DNA from: CAZKFN01 sp964552035
Lineage (GTDB): Bacteria; Bacteroidota; Bacteroidia; Flavobacteriales_E; Vicingaceae
Length of the DNA stretch: 20,911 nt
NCBI GenBank assembly: GCA_964552035.1
Contig: CAZKFN010000033.1
Coordinates: 1-20,911, forward strand
Direction of reading: 5' to 3'
How positions within the stretch are numbered: position 1 is the stretch's first letter; each line of letters opens with the position of its first letter. The position numbers and the translations under genes are program-made. The notes beneath the pieces are model-generated. The model did no database searches. It was not told the DNA's origin and saw only the letters and a list, made by a program, of their open reading frames with translations. Positions 12,294 to 18,823 of this stretch are shown in pieces.

Positions 12294-13454
12294 TTAAAAA
12301 TTATAGTTTGTAATAACGAGGTGTTGAGTATGCTGATCATTTCTGTTTTTGAAGCTAACAGAGTACTTTTTATTAAAACCTGATATAGCTATACTGTTTC
12401 CATTCGCTGTTTTTGTACCCTCAATATATAGTCTGGAAATAAGAGATGTGTTTTTTATCACTAGCATAAAATTTCCTTTACAAATATTCACAAGATAATT
12501 AGCTAATCTTTCTTGGTCTGATTGTGAAAATTCATTTTTCGAATATGTGCTAAACTCACTGTCATAAGGAGGGTCAACAAAAATAAAATCATTCTTTTGA
12601 GGTTCATTCCTTTTCATAAAATCATAAAAATCTTCATTTCCAAAAGTTGTTTTAGAAAAGTGATTCATTAACTCTTTACTAGAAAAGTAGGCCAAATGTC
12701 TATCGAAATTCATTTTATTATAGGATATGCCACCATATGGAACATTAAAGCCTCCAGATTTATTATACCTAAACATTGAAGAGTAGCAAGTCTGTCTTAT
12801 AAAAAAATATAAGGATGAAGAATATCCGTTTGATATTCTAAAATCTTTATGATTATTATGGATGTTTCTTAAATGCGTATAGAAGGATGCTTTTAGTGAG
12901 GACTCAATATTATCTTTTAAATCAGCTTCTTTTAGTATCCCTGATTTTTTACTAAGTTCCTTCATCCTTTTATATCGCCTTAATAAAGTTTTCTTTAATA
13001 TATTAACAAAATCTTCAATAGCTATATTAAAGTCTGTGGTCAACAAGCCATTAAACTCTTCAACATTATGTAGAACAAATTGAAATAACTTATTATCTAA
13101 TTGTTTTGTATCCAAGCCACCTTCATAAAAACAATAAAAGAGCTGTAATAATTCTTGACTATGATTTTCAGAAATTCTTGATATTAATTTCCAATTATGA
13201 TTTATTGCTTTTAACTTCTCAAAAAATACATCGTCTTGACTTGCAACATTTTTGTATAAATCCATTAATTCTTTGGATTTATCATTTACAAAATAATGTT
13301 TAGCATTCATATTAAAATAGATAGCCCCTCCTCCCAGAAATGGCTCATAATAGTTCTCAATAACTGGAGGTAAAGCTTTAGTAATATACTTTAATTCACT
13401 TTCTTTTCCTCCAGGATACTTTAATAAGGGATGAAGTTTTTGATTCAATATCAT
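12294..13454 (-). CDS. D12-class adenine methyltransferase of an R-M pair
   Basis: A 386-residue alpha-class N6-adenine methyltransferase. Motif X is LLKYPGGKE (10-18), motif I is YYEPFLGGGAIYF (35-47), and the catalytic DPPY is at 294-297. The long segment between (about 60-280) is the target recognition domain and is much larger than in the phage Dam-like enzyme at 3336-4109, giving the size typical of R-M methylases. It is the first gene of a two-gene operon with the DUF3883 nuclease, so the host would be protected before cutting starts. An exact TAnnTTTG box lies 70 bp upstream. Placement between integrase and repressor is a usual spot for accessory cargo. Confidence 0.9.
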   Translation of the reverse strand: MILNQKLHPLLKYPGGKESELKYITKALPPVIENYYEPFLGGGAIYFNMNAKHYFVNDKSKELMDLYKNVASQDDVFFEKLKAINHNWKLISRISENHSQELLQLFYCFYEGGLDTKQLDNKLFQFVLHNVEEFNGLLTTDFNIAIEDFVNILKKTLLRRYKRMKELSKKSGILKEADLKDNIESSLKASFYTHLRNIHNNHKDFRISNGYSSSLYFFIRQTCYSSMFRYNKSGGFNVPYGGISYNKMNFDRHLAYFSSKELMNHFSKTTFGNEDFYDFMKRNEPQKNDFIFVDPPYDSEFSTYSKNEFSQSDQERLANYLVNICKGNFMLVIKNTSLISRLYIEGTKTANGNSIAISGFNKKYSVSFKNRNDQHTQHLVITNYNF

Positions 13455-13523
13455 TTGTTGATTTCCTGTTTAACTGTTGATTTTCTGGAAACTTTTATTT
13501 CTCTCTGTTTAAACCTATTGTTG

Positions 13524-13531
13524 CAAATATA
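13524..13531 (-). promoter_or_regulatory. Candidate -7 box of the R-M operon
   Basis: On the minus strand TATATTTG, an exact TAnnTTTG match, 70 bp before the methyltransferase start in the 137-bp gap after the integrase stop. No clear -33 TTTG at the usual distance. The rest of the gap holds nothing else I can support. Confidence 0.5.
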
Positions 13532-13591
13532 TATAATATTACGCTTATTTTTGTAAAATATGGTAGCAAAAGAAGTTCTAAAAAGGATAAA

Positions 13592-14773
13592 TTATACTAG
13601 TTGAGCAATCACTTTCTCATTAGCCTCATCCACCTTAGATAAATCAAAATCAATATAGATATCAGTTACAGTATCATTCCCATGTCCTAGGGCATGGGAA
13701 ATTGTTTCTTTAGGGATATCAAGTGATGCTGCTATAGTTGCCCAGGTATGTCTAGCCCAGTATGTGCTAAGCTCTGGGAATAGGGGAGTAACTTTCTTTT
13801 TACCTCCTTGACCAATAATCTCAACTGGTCCTATCAATTTAAGGTGTTTGTTTATAAGTTTAATGAAATTCTTGTGGTCTTTGTAGGAGTCCATAATATT
13901 AATCAAGTACTCTTCTCCTTTCCATTTATCAATAATGGCTTTAGCCTCATCAGGTATTTTAATAGAGTATAGACGGTTGGTTTTGGCTCTCCTGTACTCT
14001 ATTCTACCTTTGATTACATTCCTATGCTTTAGGTGTAGCAAGTCAATCATGTTAATGCCTATCAAGTAGAATGAAAGCATAAATATATCACGGTACCGTT
14101 CTTGATGAGGCTCTATAGGATAATCCTTAAAGAGTCTGAGTTCATCTATACTCAATGACCTTTTAGAGGTTTTCTCTCTTTTAATTTTAAATTTTCTGAA
14201 TGGGTAGTTAGTGATATACTCGTTATCTAGACAGTAATTGAAGACTGCTCTAATATTTCGCAAGTGAATCGATATGGTATTGGTAGAGTTTTTATTTTTG
14301 GTAGCTTGGCAGTGTTCAAATTCTGTAAGCCATTTTACATCTATTCGATCGATGGTAGCATAAGGATCAAACTCTTCTATTTTAGCAAGTGTTTGCTTGT
14401 ATAGCTCTTTAGTTCTATCAGCTTTTCTTGTTTCAATATACTCGATAAAGAAATCTCCAATTGCTTTGACAGAAGTTACGGTGTTTCCTTCTATTATTTT
14501 TTTTAGCTGTTTGTTATTATAACGCTGAATTTCTCCAGACATTTCTAGAGGTAAAACTTCTTTTTCAATTTGGCTAAGCTTATTATTAATTCTAGCATTT
14601 TTCACTTTGTGTCGTGGGTCAGTAGGTAACACTTTATCATCCCAGTTTTCTTTGAAAGTGGAAGCATTTGTGGAAAAATAAATCAGTCCTTTGTGATAAA
14701 TTCTAACTTTTATGGGGTATTCACCATTTGTTAGAGCTCTTCTGTCATCTAAAACTACTTTAACTTGTGCCAT
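13592..14773 (-). CDS. int: Tyrosine recombinase (phage integrase)
   Basis: A 393-residue tyrosine integrase that recombines attP with a host tRNA-Pro gene. Residues 1-50 form an arm-binding domain (MAQVKVVLDDRRALTNGEYP, IKVRIY), about 100-185 the SAM-like core-binding domain, and 205-385 the catalytic domain. Catalytic residues visible: K264 (strand lysine), R341 in YWARHT, H364 in ALGHGN and the nucleophile Y373 in DIYIDF. The box I arginine position reads GINMIDL, with N241 where R is usual, as in IntDOT-like and other Bacteroidetes recombinases. I place the start at 14773 (AAAGGAAAG just upstream). The frame stays open to 14890, but that extension encodes the arm repeats, the promoter and a terminator, so it is not protein. 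Confidence 0.93.
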   Translation of the reverse strand: MAQVKVVLDDRRALTNGEYPIKVRIYHKGLIYFSTNASTFKENWDDKVLPTDPRHKVKNARINNKLSQIEKEVLPLEMSGEIQRYNNKQLKKIIEGNTVTSVKAIGDFFIEYIETRKADRTKELYKQTLAKIEEFDPYATIDRIDVKWLTEFEHCQATKNKNSTNTISIHLRNIRAVFNYCLDNEYITNYPFRKFKIKREKTSKRSLSIDELRLFKDYPIEPHQERYRDIFMLSFYLIGINMIDLLHLKHRNVIKGRIEYRRAKTNRLYSIKIPDEAKAIIDKWKGEEYLINIMDSYKDHKNFIKLINKHLKLIGPVEIIGQGGKKKVTPLFPELSTYWARHTWATIAASLDIPKETISHALGHGNDTVTDIYIDFDLSKVDEANEKVIAQLV

Positions 14774-14793
14774 CTTTCCTTTGTTTTTTAAGC

Positions 14794-14826
14794 TATTTGC
14801 AAACTGCTTGCAAAGTATTTGCAAAG
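14794..14826. repeat. Arm-type integrase sites, three 11-bp repeats (int side)
   Basis: TTGCAAA occurs at 14797-14803, 14808-14814 and 14819-14825, exactly 11 bp apart, with consensus TATTTGCAAAG. The array lies between the integrase promoter and start codon, so integrase binding would also cover the start of its own transcript. Matching copies lie across the core at 15036-15056. Confidence 0.7.
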
Positions 14827-14838
14827 TTTCAACTAATT

Positions 14839-14846
14839 CAAAGGTA
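14839..14846 (-). promoter_or_regulatory. int: Candidate integrase promoter (-7 box)
   Basis: On the minus strand TACCTTTG matches TAnnTTTG exactly, 65 bp before the integrase start codon. Transcription would begin near 14830 and run through the arm repeats, suggesting autoregulation. Confidence 0.52.
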
Positions 14847-14886
14847 CAAAAAGGGTTTAAATGAGTAGTAATGCTTTTAGTATTTA

Positions 14887-14921
14887 ACAAAAAAAGCAGT
14901 TACAAATGAATGTAACTGCTT
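14887..14921 (-). terminator. Terminator directly downstream of the tRNA-Pro 3' end
   Basis: A perfect 11-bp stem AAGCAGTTACA (14894-14904) / TGTAACTGCTT (14911-14921), loop of 6, followed on the minus strand by seven T (14889-14895). It begins 13 bp after the tRNA 3' end, so after integration it would terminate the rebuilt tRNA transcript before int. Confidence 0.75.
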
Positions 14922-14934
14922 GAAACTCAATTTG

Positions 14935-14979
14935 TCGGGGTGACTGGATTCGAACCAGCGACCTCGCGCCCCCCAGACG
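14935..14979 (-). other. attP: attP core: 3' part of tRNA-Pro(GGG)
   Basis: On the minus strand the sequence runs from an anticodon loop CTGGGGG (anticodon GGG) through the variable loop and T-arm (GCTGG TTCGAAT CCAGT) to the acceptor strand CACCCCG and discriminator A at 14935, with no encoded CCA. C1-G72 pairing and GGG indicate tRNA-Pro. Going 5', the match stops: the bases before the anticodon loop (ATCGT) do not form the five-pair anticodon stem with GCGCG, and no D-arm exists. It is therefore a 3' fragment, the usual identity core of a tRNA-targeting phage. An inverted repeat GATAAC-CTAGT-GTTATC (14979-14995) marks the boundary. Confidence 0.82.
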
Positions 14980-15035
14980 ATAACCTAGTGTTATCAAGTT
15001 ACTTATTAGTAGATGGTTAATTAATATATTAATTT

Positions 15036-15056
15036 ATTTGCAAAATATTTGCAAAG
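15036..15056. repeat. Arm-type integrase sites, two 11-bp repeats (lysis side)
   Basis: TTGCAAA at 15038-15044 and 15049-15055, again 11 bp apart and in the same TATTTGCAAA(G) context as the three copies on the int side. Together they bracket the tRNA core as P and P' arms. Confidence 0.68.
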
Positions 15057-15175
15057 CCTATTCACATCTAATGAGTTTAATGTGTTTTATTTATCACACT
15101 TCTATTATTTAATAAAATGCTTATATAAAAGCAATAGAACTGGAGGCTCTCTAAATCTTAAATTACTAAGAAACC

Positions 15176-15202
15176 AAAAAGGGCTACAGATACTCCTAGC
15201 CC
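15176..15202 (-). terminator. Terminator between lysis operon and attP
   Basis: GGGCTA (15181-15186) pairs with TAGCCC (15197-15202); on the minus strand the stem is followed by TTTTT. It would stop late leftward transcription before the attachment site. Confidence 0.55.
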
Positions 15203-15261
15203 ACTATACCTTTGTTTTTATACTATTAAAATCTAACAAAATCTATTTAACTACACCCAAT

Positions 15262-15291
15262 TTAGTCCCTGTTTCACTAATCAGGGACTAA
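15262..15291. repeat. Perfect 10-bp inverted repeat
   Basis: TTAGTCCCTG (15262-15271) and CAGGGACTAA (15282-15291) with a 10-nt loop TTTCACTAAT and no T-run on either side. Non-coding, in the 15057-15405 gap that otherwise holds only the two terminators listed. It could be a protein-binding site in the attP arm or a transcript-end stem. Confidence 0.5.
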
Positions 15292-15329
15292 CAAAAGAAA
15301 ATAATCAATAAGCAGCTTCTACATAAAGG

Positions 15330-15367
15330 AAAAAGAGTAGTCACCCAATAAGGTAACTACTCTTTTT
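15330..15367. terminator. Bidirectional terminator at the end of the late operon
   Basis: AAAAAGAGTAGT (15330-15341) pairs with ACTACTCTTTTT (15356-15367), extended by ACC/GGT after one mismatch. The stem has T-runs on both strands. It lies 38 bp past the spanin-like gene's stop and is the probable end of the late transcript. Confidence 0.78.
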
Positions 15368-15405
15368 TGACTTTAAAAGTCTGATTTTTGCTTGCCAATG
15401 CTAAT

Positions 15406-15849
15406 TTATAATTTTATTTGAAACCTCCTATATAAAACGAAAAGAATTAACATAAGTGCGATTATAGCCCCTATAAAATAAGTTGCTTGTTCTATCCAAG
15501 TTTTGTTATTCCTCTTCTCTTTAGACTGTAATTCATCTCTAATATTAACTTTGCCCTTATCTTTAATTAGAACCTCGCTATTGTCTGTTATAAGCTTTTC
15601 TTGCTGACTTTTATCTGTAATAACTGAGTTATCTACTAAGCTGCCTTCTATTAAAATAGGAGGCTTACCCTCAACTATAGGTTTGCTTGTATCAAACACA
15701 ATGAAGTCTAGTTTCCTATCTGTATTGACTACGAGGTCTGTAAATAACTTGTCAATTTTTGTCAAGTCGAAATTAGAGGTTTGGGTGACATCTTTCTTTT
15801 CATCTACTACTCTAGAAGCTGTTAGCTGTTTTGAGCTTTTGCACTGCAT
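15406..15849 (-). CDS. Spanin-like lysis protein (main reading frame)
   Basis: A 147-residue frame (MQCKSSKQLTASRVV...), with C3-K-S-S looking like the start of a mature lipoprotein. It has a long polar, strand/coil region and a C-terminal transmembrane segment at 122-140 (ATYFIGAIIALMLILFVLY) followed by RRFQIKL. A lipidated N-terminus plus C-terminal membrane anchor is the layout of a unimolecular spanin, which links and fuses outer and inner membranes in the last step of lysis. It is the last gene after holin and lysozyme-like genes. The oddity is that no signal peptide precedes C3 in this frame: the frame can be extended to a TTG at 15876 but is polar there. A good signal peptide lies in the other frame from 15908. 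Either a frameshift joins them or the gene is damaged. Confidence 0.66.
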   Translation of the reverse strand: MQCKSSKQLTASRVVDEKKDVTQTSNFDLTKIDKLFTDLVVNTDRKLDFIVFDTSKPIVEGKPPILIEGSLVDNSVITDKSQQEKLITDNSEVLIKDKGKVNIRDELQSKEKRNNKTWIEQATYFIGAIIALMLILFVLYRRFQIKL

Positions 15850-15908
15850 AAAAGAATTCCAATCCAGATAAAACAACCAATAATGGTTGATATCCGAAAA
15901 ACAACCAT
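15822..15908 (-). CDS. Short signal-peptide frame overlapping the spanin-like gene
   Basis: From the ATG at 15908 (MVVFRISTIIGCFIWIGILL, then CSAKAQNS, stop at 15822) this 28-codon frame encodes a basic start and a hydrophobic stretch typical of a signal sequence. It begins 11 bp after the stop of the lysozyme-like gene, exactly where the next lysis gene should start. Shifting back one base after the codon for L20 (around 15849) would continue into MQCKSSKQL, giving ...GILLMQC, a plausible lipobox. It could thus be the first part of a frameshifted spanin. Alternatives are a tiny separate Rz1-like partner or a single-base mutation or sequencing error. Confidence 0.5.
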   Translation of the reverse strand: MVVFRISTIIGCFIWIGILLCSAKAQNS

Positions 15909-15919
15909 TTTCGGTTGAT
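15872..15919. repeat. Duplicated hairpin at the lysozyme-spanin junction
   Basis: Two copies of AACAACC-N6-GGTTGAT, at 15872-15891 and 15900-15919, 28 bp apart. In the mRNA each can fold as a 7-bp stem with one mismatch; the first encountered contains the ATG at 15908. This suggests the start is hidden until the upstream gene is translated. Confidence 0.5.
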
Positions 15920-16315
15920 TTAAATAAGTTCCCATCCTTGTTCTATTTCAGTCATTACACCAGGTACTCCATTCTCTTGATAGCTCATAGCCTCAACAAT
16001 ACGACACATTAGAGCCTTGTTGCTTGTATCTATCTCTATGTTTGGATAAACCTTAGCTCTATTACTCACTAAACGAATATAGCCCTCTGTGTCGTTTTCT
16101 ATGGGTGGAGCCCAGCGAGTAATCATCTCTGTTAGTGTTTTTCTACCATGTACCGACTTGTACGTTCTTAATGTCCTAAACATTGCTCGATATCCCCAAG
16201 CCATACTCTCAAACTGAAAGAACCTACTATCGGTTTGCTCTTTACATAATCCTTTCCACTTGGTAGAGTTTTTCTCAATATTACCAGGATTATTATTTCT
16301 TATTCCTCTGCTCAT
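15920..16315 (-). CDS. Lysozyme-like protein (P5-type, probable endolysin)
   Basis: A 131-residue protein starting MSRGIRNNNPGNIEKNS. The RGIRNNNPGNI motif followed by W20-x-G22, RFFQFESMAWGYRAMFRTLR (31-50) and WAPPIENDTEGYIRLV (68-83) is that of small phage proteins related to structural protein P5/lysozyme-like domains, with E14 as the likely catalytic acid. It lies directly after the holin and before the spanin-like gene, so I infer it is the peptidoglycan-degrading endolysin; a virion-associated lysozyme is possible. The start at 16315 has a perfect AAGGAGG at optimal spacing, overriding the longer in-frame start at 16339. It overlaps the holin gene by 23 bp, so its RBS lies within holin coding sequence. 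Confidence 0.85.
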   Translation of the reverse strand: MSRGIRNNNPGNIEKNSTKWKGLCKEQTDSRFFQFESMAWGYRAMFRTLRTYKSVHGRKTLTEMITRWAPPIENDTEGYIRLVSNRAKVYPNIEIDTSNKALMCRIVEAMSYQENGVPGVMTEIEQGWELI

Positions 16316-16784
16316 TTTCAACCTCCTTCTTTTCAACAATTCCTTCTAATTCTTCAGAAGCTATTTCATATTTCTTTTTAGCAAGTACTTTAACCAACAT
16401 GATCGGATTAAACTTGTAACCTCTCATAGCTAGAATATGACCACCTATTGATAAACTCTCTACAAATGCGACTGCAAGGACTGCCCATTTATCCAGTTTG
16501 TATTCTCCTTTAGTAGCAATATTTAAGAGCACGGCCATAGCTACAACAGCGAAGTAAACGACACTCTTACCGAATGTTCTTCTAAATGCTTTTGAAGCTC
16601 GTACAGGAATATCCACCATTAGAGCATGTATTACACCTGCTATCAAATCACATAGGATTACTGCGAACATACAGATAATCCAAATCACCATATCCTGTAG
16701 GGCTATCACTAGGTAATTACTAGCAATAGCCATTACGGAGATAGAACCAATACCTTCAACTATTCTTGTTTCATTTTCCATCAT
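16293..16784 (-). CDS. Phage holin
   Basis: A 163-residue membrane protein. Hydrophobic segments lie at about 16-30, 32-56, 74-91 and 99-118, followed by a long charged tail (VLAKKKYEIASEELEGIVEKKEVENEQRNKK). The layout resembles the four-helix holins common in Bacteroidetes phages. It permits the lysozyme to reach the cell wall at a set time. The charged C-terminus would be cytoplasmic. The frame opens with a GTG at 16790, but ATGs at 16784 and 16781 are more likely. Two closely spaced starts recall dual-start holins, though here the difference is one residue. Confidence 0.8.
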   Translation of the reverse strand: MMENETRIVEGIGSISVMAIASNYLVIALQDMVIWIICMFAVILCDLIAGVIHALMVDIPVRASKAFRRTFGKSVVYFAVVAMAVLLNIATKGEYKLDKWAVLAVAFVESLSIGGHILAMRGYKFNPIMLVKVLAKKKYEIASEELEGIVEKKEVENEQRNKK

Positions 16785-16810
16785 CAACACAATTCATCAA
16801 GATTTATTAA

Positions 16811-17794
16811 TTAATATTCTGGAATATGATGGTCATCATTTCCATAGTTTCCATTCCAAAAAACTAATATTGTATCTCTTTTTATACCTCCTTTATATAA
16901 ATAACAGGGCATAAAATAAATAGGAGATCTGTCATAAACTCCACCATAATTAGGATATACAGCGTTATCTTCTGGTTTAATTAGCTTATTGGTTTCATAA
17001 GATAAAATTTCTGGTATAAAATGATTTTTCTTTAAAGGTTTATAATACCAACCATCATCTATATGATTATCAGAAGAAGCATCTTTGCTCTTATACAAGT
17101 ATAATTCTTTAGCCTTTTCTTCATCAGATATTGTTGGATCACCTCCTGCATAATAATTATGATACTCAGGTGCTATAAATTCTGTAAAAGGATCAGTTGC
17201 ATCACTTAGATCATAATAAGAAACTTTATCTGCATCTTTATACCCCATGATTTTAGTCAGTTTAAATGATGACCAACCCGGAGGAGCAAAACTCAACTTG
17301 CTGATTCCATCAGGTCCTAAATCATATAGCTTTTTTCCATTATTGTCATAGTAAGAAAGTACAGCAAAACCTTGCTCATTCACCCCAAATATAATATTAG
17401 GGTGTTCTTTTAAACCATAAACTTTCATTTCGGAACCTGAAGCTTCAATACGTGGACCATCAAGATTTGTTTTTAAGTTTTTGACTGTTAGATTTTCAGT
17501 GTCTATTTCATCAGCCCTAATTTTACGTGCTAGTAATAAATCGTGAAACTCTTTCCTTCTCCATACATCACCACTTCCATGCGTGTTGTTTTCTAAAGGG
17601 TCAACTCCTTGCGATTCCTTGGCTAGAAGTAAATAATACTCTTTTTGTCCATTAGTTTTGAACTTATAGACAAAAGGAGCAAAATCTTCATCTCTTACAT
17701 ATCTTGTTTTTGAGTTATAAAGACCCGCATTAATTGGCATTGGTCCTTGTTTGCCTTCAGGCAGGAGTGTAATATAATCTACAGCACTTGGCAT
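16811..17794 (-). CDS. Tail-tip/appendage protein
   Basis: A 327-residue structural protein near the end of the tail module. A helical coiled segment at about 80-110 (RRKEFHDLLLARKIRADEID, TENLTVKNLKTN) is typical of Bacteroides phage tail fibre-type proteins. After it comes a strand-rich region (KVYGLKEHPNIIFGVNEQGF, AVLSYYDNNGKKLYDLGPDG) like trimeric fibre repeats. The C-terminal 120 residues are very rich in Tyr, Asp and Asn (EYHNYYAGGDP..., WNGNYGNDDHHIPEY) and could be a receptor-facing head domain. It starts 3 bp after the preceding tail gene. Host-recognition role is inferred. Confidence 0.7.
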   Translation of the reverse strand: MPSAVDYITLLPEGKQGPMPINAGLYNSKTRYVRDEDFAPFVYKFKTNGQKEYYLLLAKESQGVDPLENNTHGSGDVWRRKEFHDLLLARKIRADEIDTENLTVKNLKTNLDGPRIEASGSEMKVYGLKEHPNIIFGVNEQGFAVLSYYDNNGKKLYDLGPDGISKLSFAPPGWSSFKLTKIMGYKDADKVSYYDLSDATDPFTEFIAPEYHNYYAGGDPTISDEEKAKELYLYKSKDASSDNHIDDGWYYKPLKKNHFIPEILSYETNKLIKPEDNAVYPNYGGVYDRSPIYFMPCYLYKGGIKRDTILVFWNGNYGNDDHHIPEY

Positions 17795-17797
17795 AGC

Positions 17798-18823
17798 TTA
17801 TCCTTTTATTGCGTGGGTATGTAATCTCACGTTACCTTTACAAGCCATTACATCTCCACTAGTTATTGTACAGGTATCACCACTCCTTGTTTCCATTAAG
17901 GTAGACTCTACGTTATAGAGTAAATACTTAAAGGTATATCCAGGAATAGCAATCTCCTTATCTCTACGCATCACTACAGGCTTGAAAGTAACACTTCCAC
18001 CATTAGTGAGTTGAAGTGGTCCTGTTGGTCTGCGATTAATAATTAGAGGGTCTGTTTCATCATACAACTGAATGGAAGTTGTCGATACAATCTCTCCTCC
18101 AATGATAGAATCAACTTTAAGAACTAGCGTAGTACTGATATCATCGGCTTTAATAGTTTTAGTGTTTGCTTTATCTGAATCAGCATTGATTTCTACATAG
18201 CCATTTGAGGTGTCTTTATACCATTTGTAGGTAACACCTTCGGTTACTTTGTTTCCTCCTTTTCTTAAATAGGCAGTACAAACTACACTGTCTGTTACGT
18301 TATCAATCACTCCTCCATTGGTTGTTGCAATGAAGCTGTCATAAGGATCACCAGCCACCTCTTCCAATCCAATAGAAATAGAAGGAGTTACAGCTACTTT
18401 ATTCATACCCACTTTAACCTCTCCAATGAAGTCTAACTTATCAGGAGAGGTATTACCTGGACTAGCTAGGTTCCCTACGATACGAAGTGAGGGTACTTGA
18501 ACTACTCCATCTTGAAACATCTCTTTCTTAAAACGTTTATCTTCACTTAGCCCTGTGCTATCAAACTTTATCTCTTTGTCGTTGTGAAACCATTTCTCTG
18601 TACCACTGATTACTTCCATTCTTAAGCCTGTGTTTTGGCTCTGAATACGTGGATAGATTACAGGCTGCTCCTCTTTGTCGGTCCAATTAGGATAGACATA
18701 ATCAGTACCTAGCTTTACATACTGTTTGAGTGGCTTGGTTGGAAATAGTGCAGCTGCTATCTGGTCACCGTCTTGAACCAATGTAATGCTATCAAATGCT
18801 GATACTTGTAAACTATTACTCAT
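17798..18823 (-). CDS. Tail/baseplate protein with Ig-like domain
   Basis: A 341-residue protein starting MSNSLQVSAFDSITLVQDGD. The first 150 residues are of mixed strand character; residues 140-255 (SISIGLEEVAGDPYDSFIAT, then TDSVVCTAYLRKGGNKVTEG, TYKWYKDTSNGYVEI, STTLVLKVDSIIGGE) read as an immunoglobulin-like beta-sandwich with the usual W. A further strand-rich domain ends in HTHAIKG. Ig-like domains in phage tails bind loosely to cell-surface sugars or stabilise the appendage. It overlaps the small acidic protein gene by 8 bp and precedes the tail-tip gene. Confidence 0.72.
   Translation of the reverse strand: MSNSLQVSAFDSITLVQDGDQIAAALFPTKPLKQYVKLGTDYVYPNWTDKEEQPVIYPRIQSQNTGLRMEVISGTEKWFHNDKEIKFDSTGLSEDKRFKKEMFQDGVVQVPSLRIVGNLASPGNTSPDKLDFIGEVKVGMNKVAVTPSISIGLEEVAGDPYDSFIATTNGGVIDNVTDSVVCTAYLRKGGNKVTEGVTYKWYKDTSNGYVEINADSDKANTKTIKADDISTTLVLKVDSIIGGEIVSTTSIQLYDETDPLIINRRPTGPLQLTNGGSVTFKPVVMRRDKEIAIPGYTFKYLLYNVESTLMETRSGDTCTITSGDVMACKGNVRLHTHAIKG

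Noticed and set aside
14774..14890. N-terminal extension of the integrase (39 residues from an upstream ATG)
   Set aside because: It would translate the terminator, the promoter and the arm repeats; related integrases begin at the MAQVKVV-type start, which has a purine-rich RBS here.
14935..14979. Functional tRNA-Pro gene
   Set aside because: No D-arm, 5' acceptor strand or complete anticodon stem; only the 3' part is present.
15049..15291. Plus-strand frame of 80 codons beside attP
   Set aside because: Begins at a non-ATG codon inside an arm repeat, crosses a terminator and ends in an inverted repeat; non-coding is more likely.
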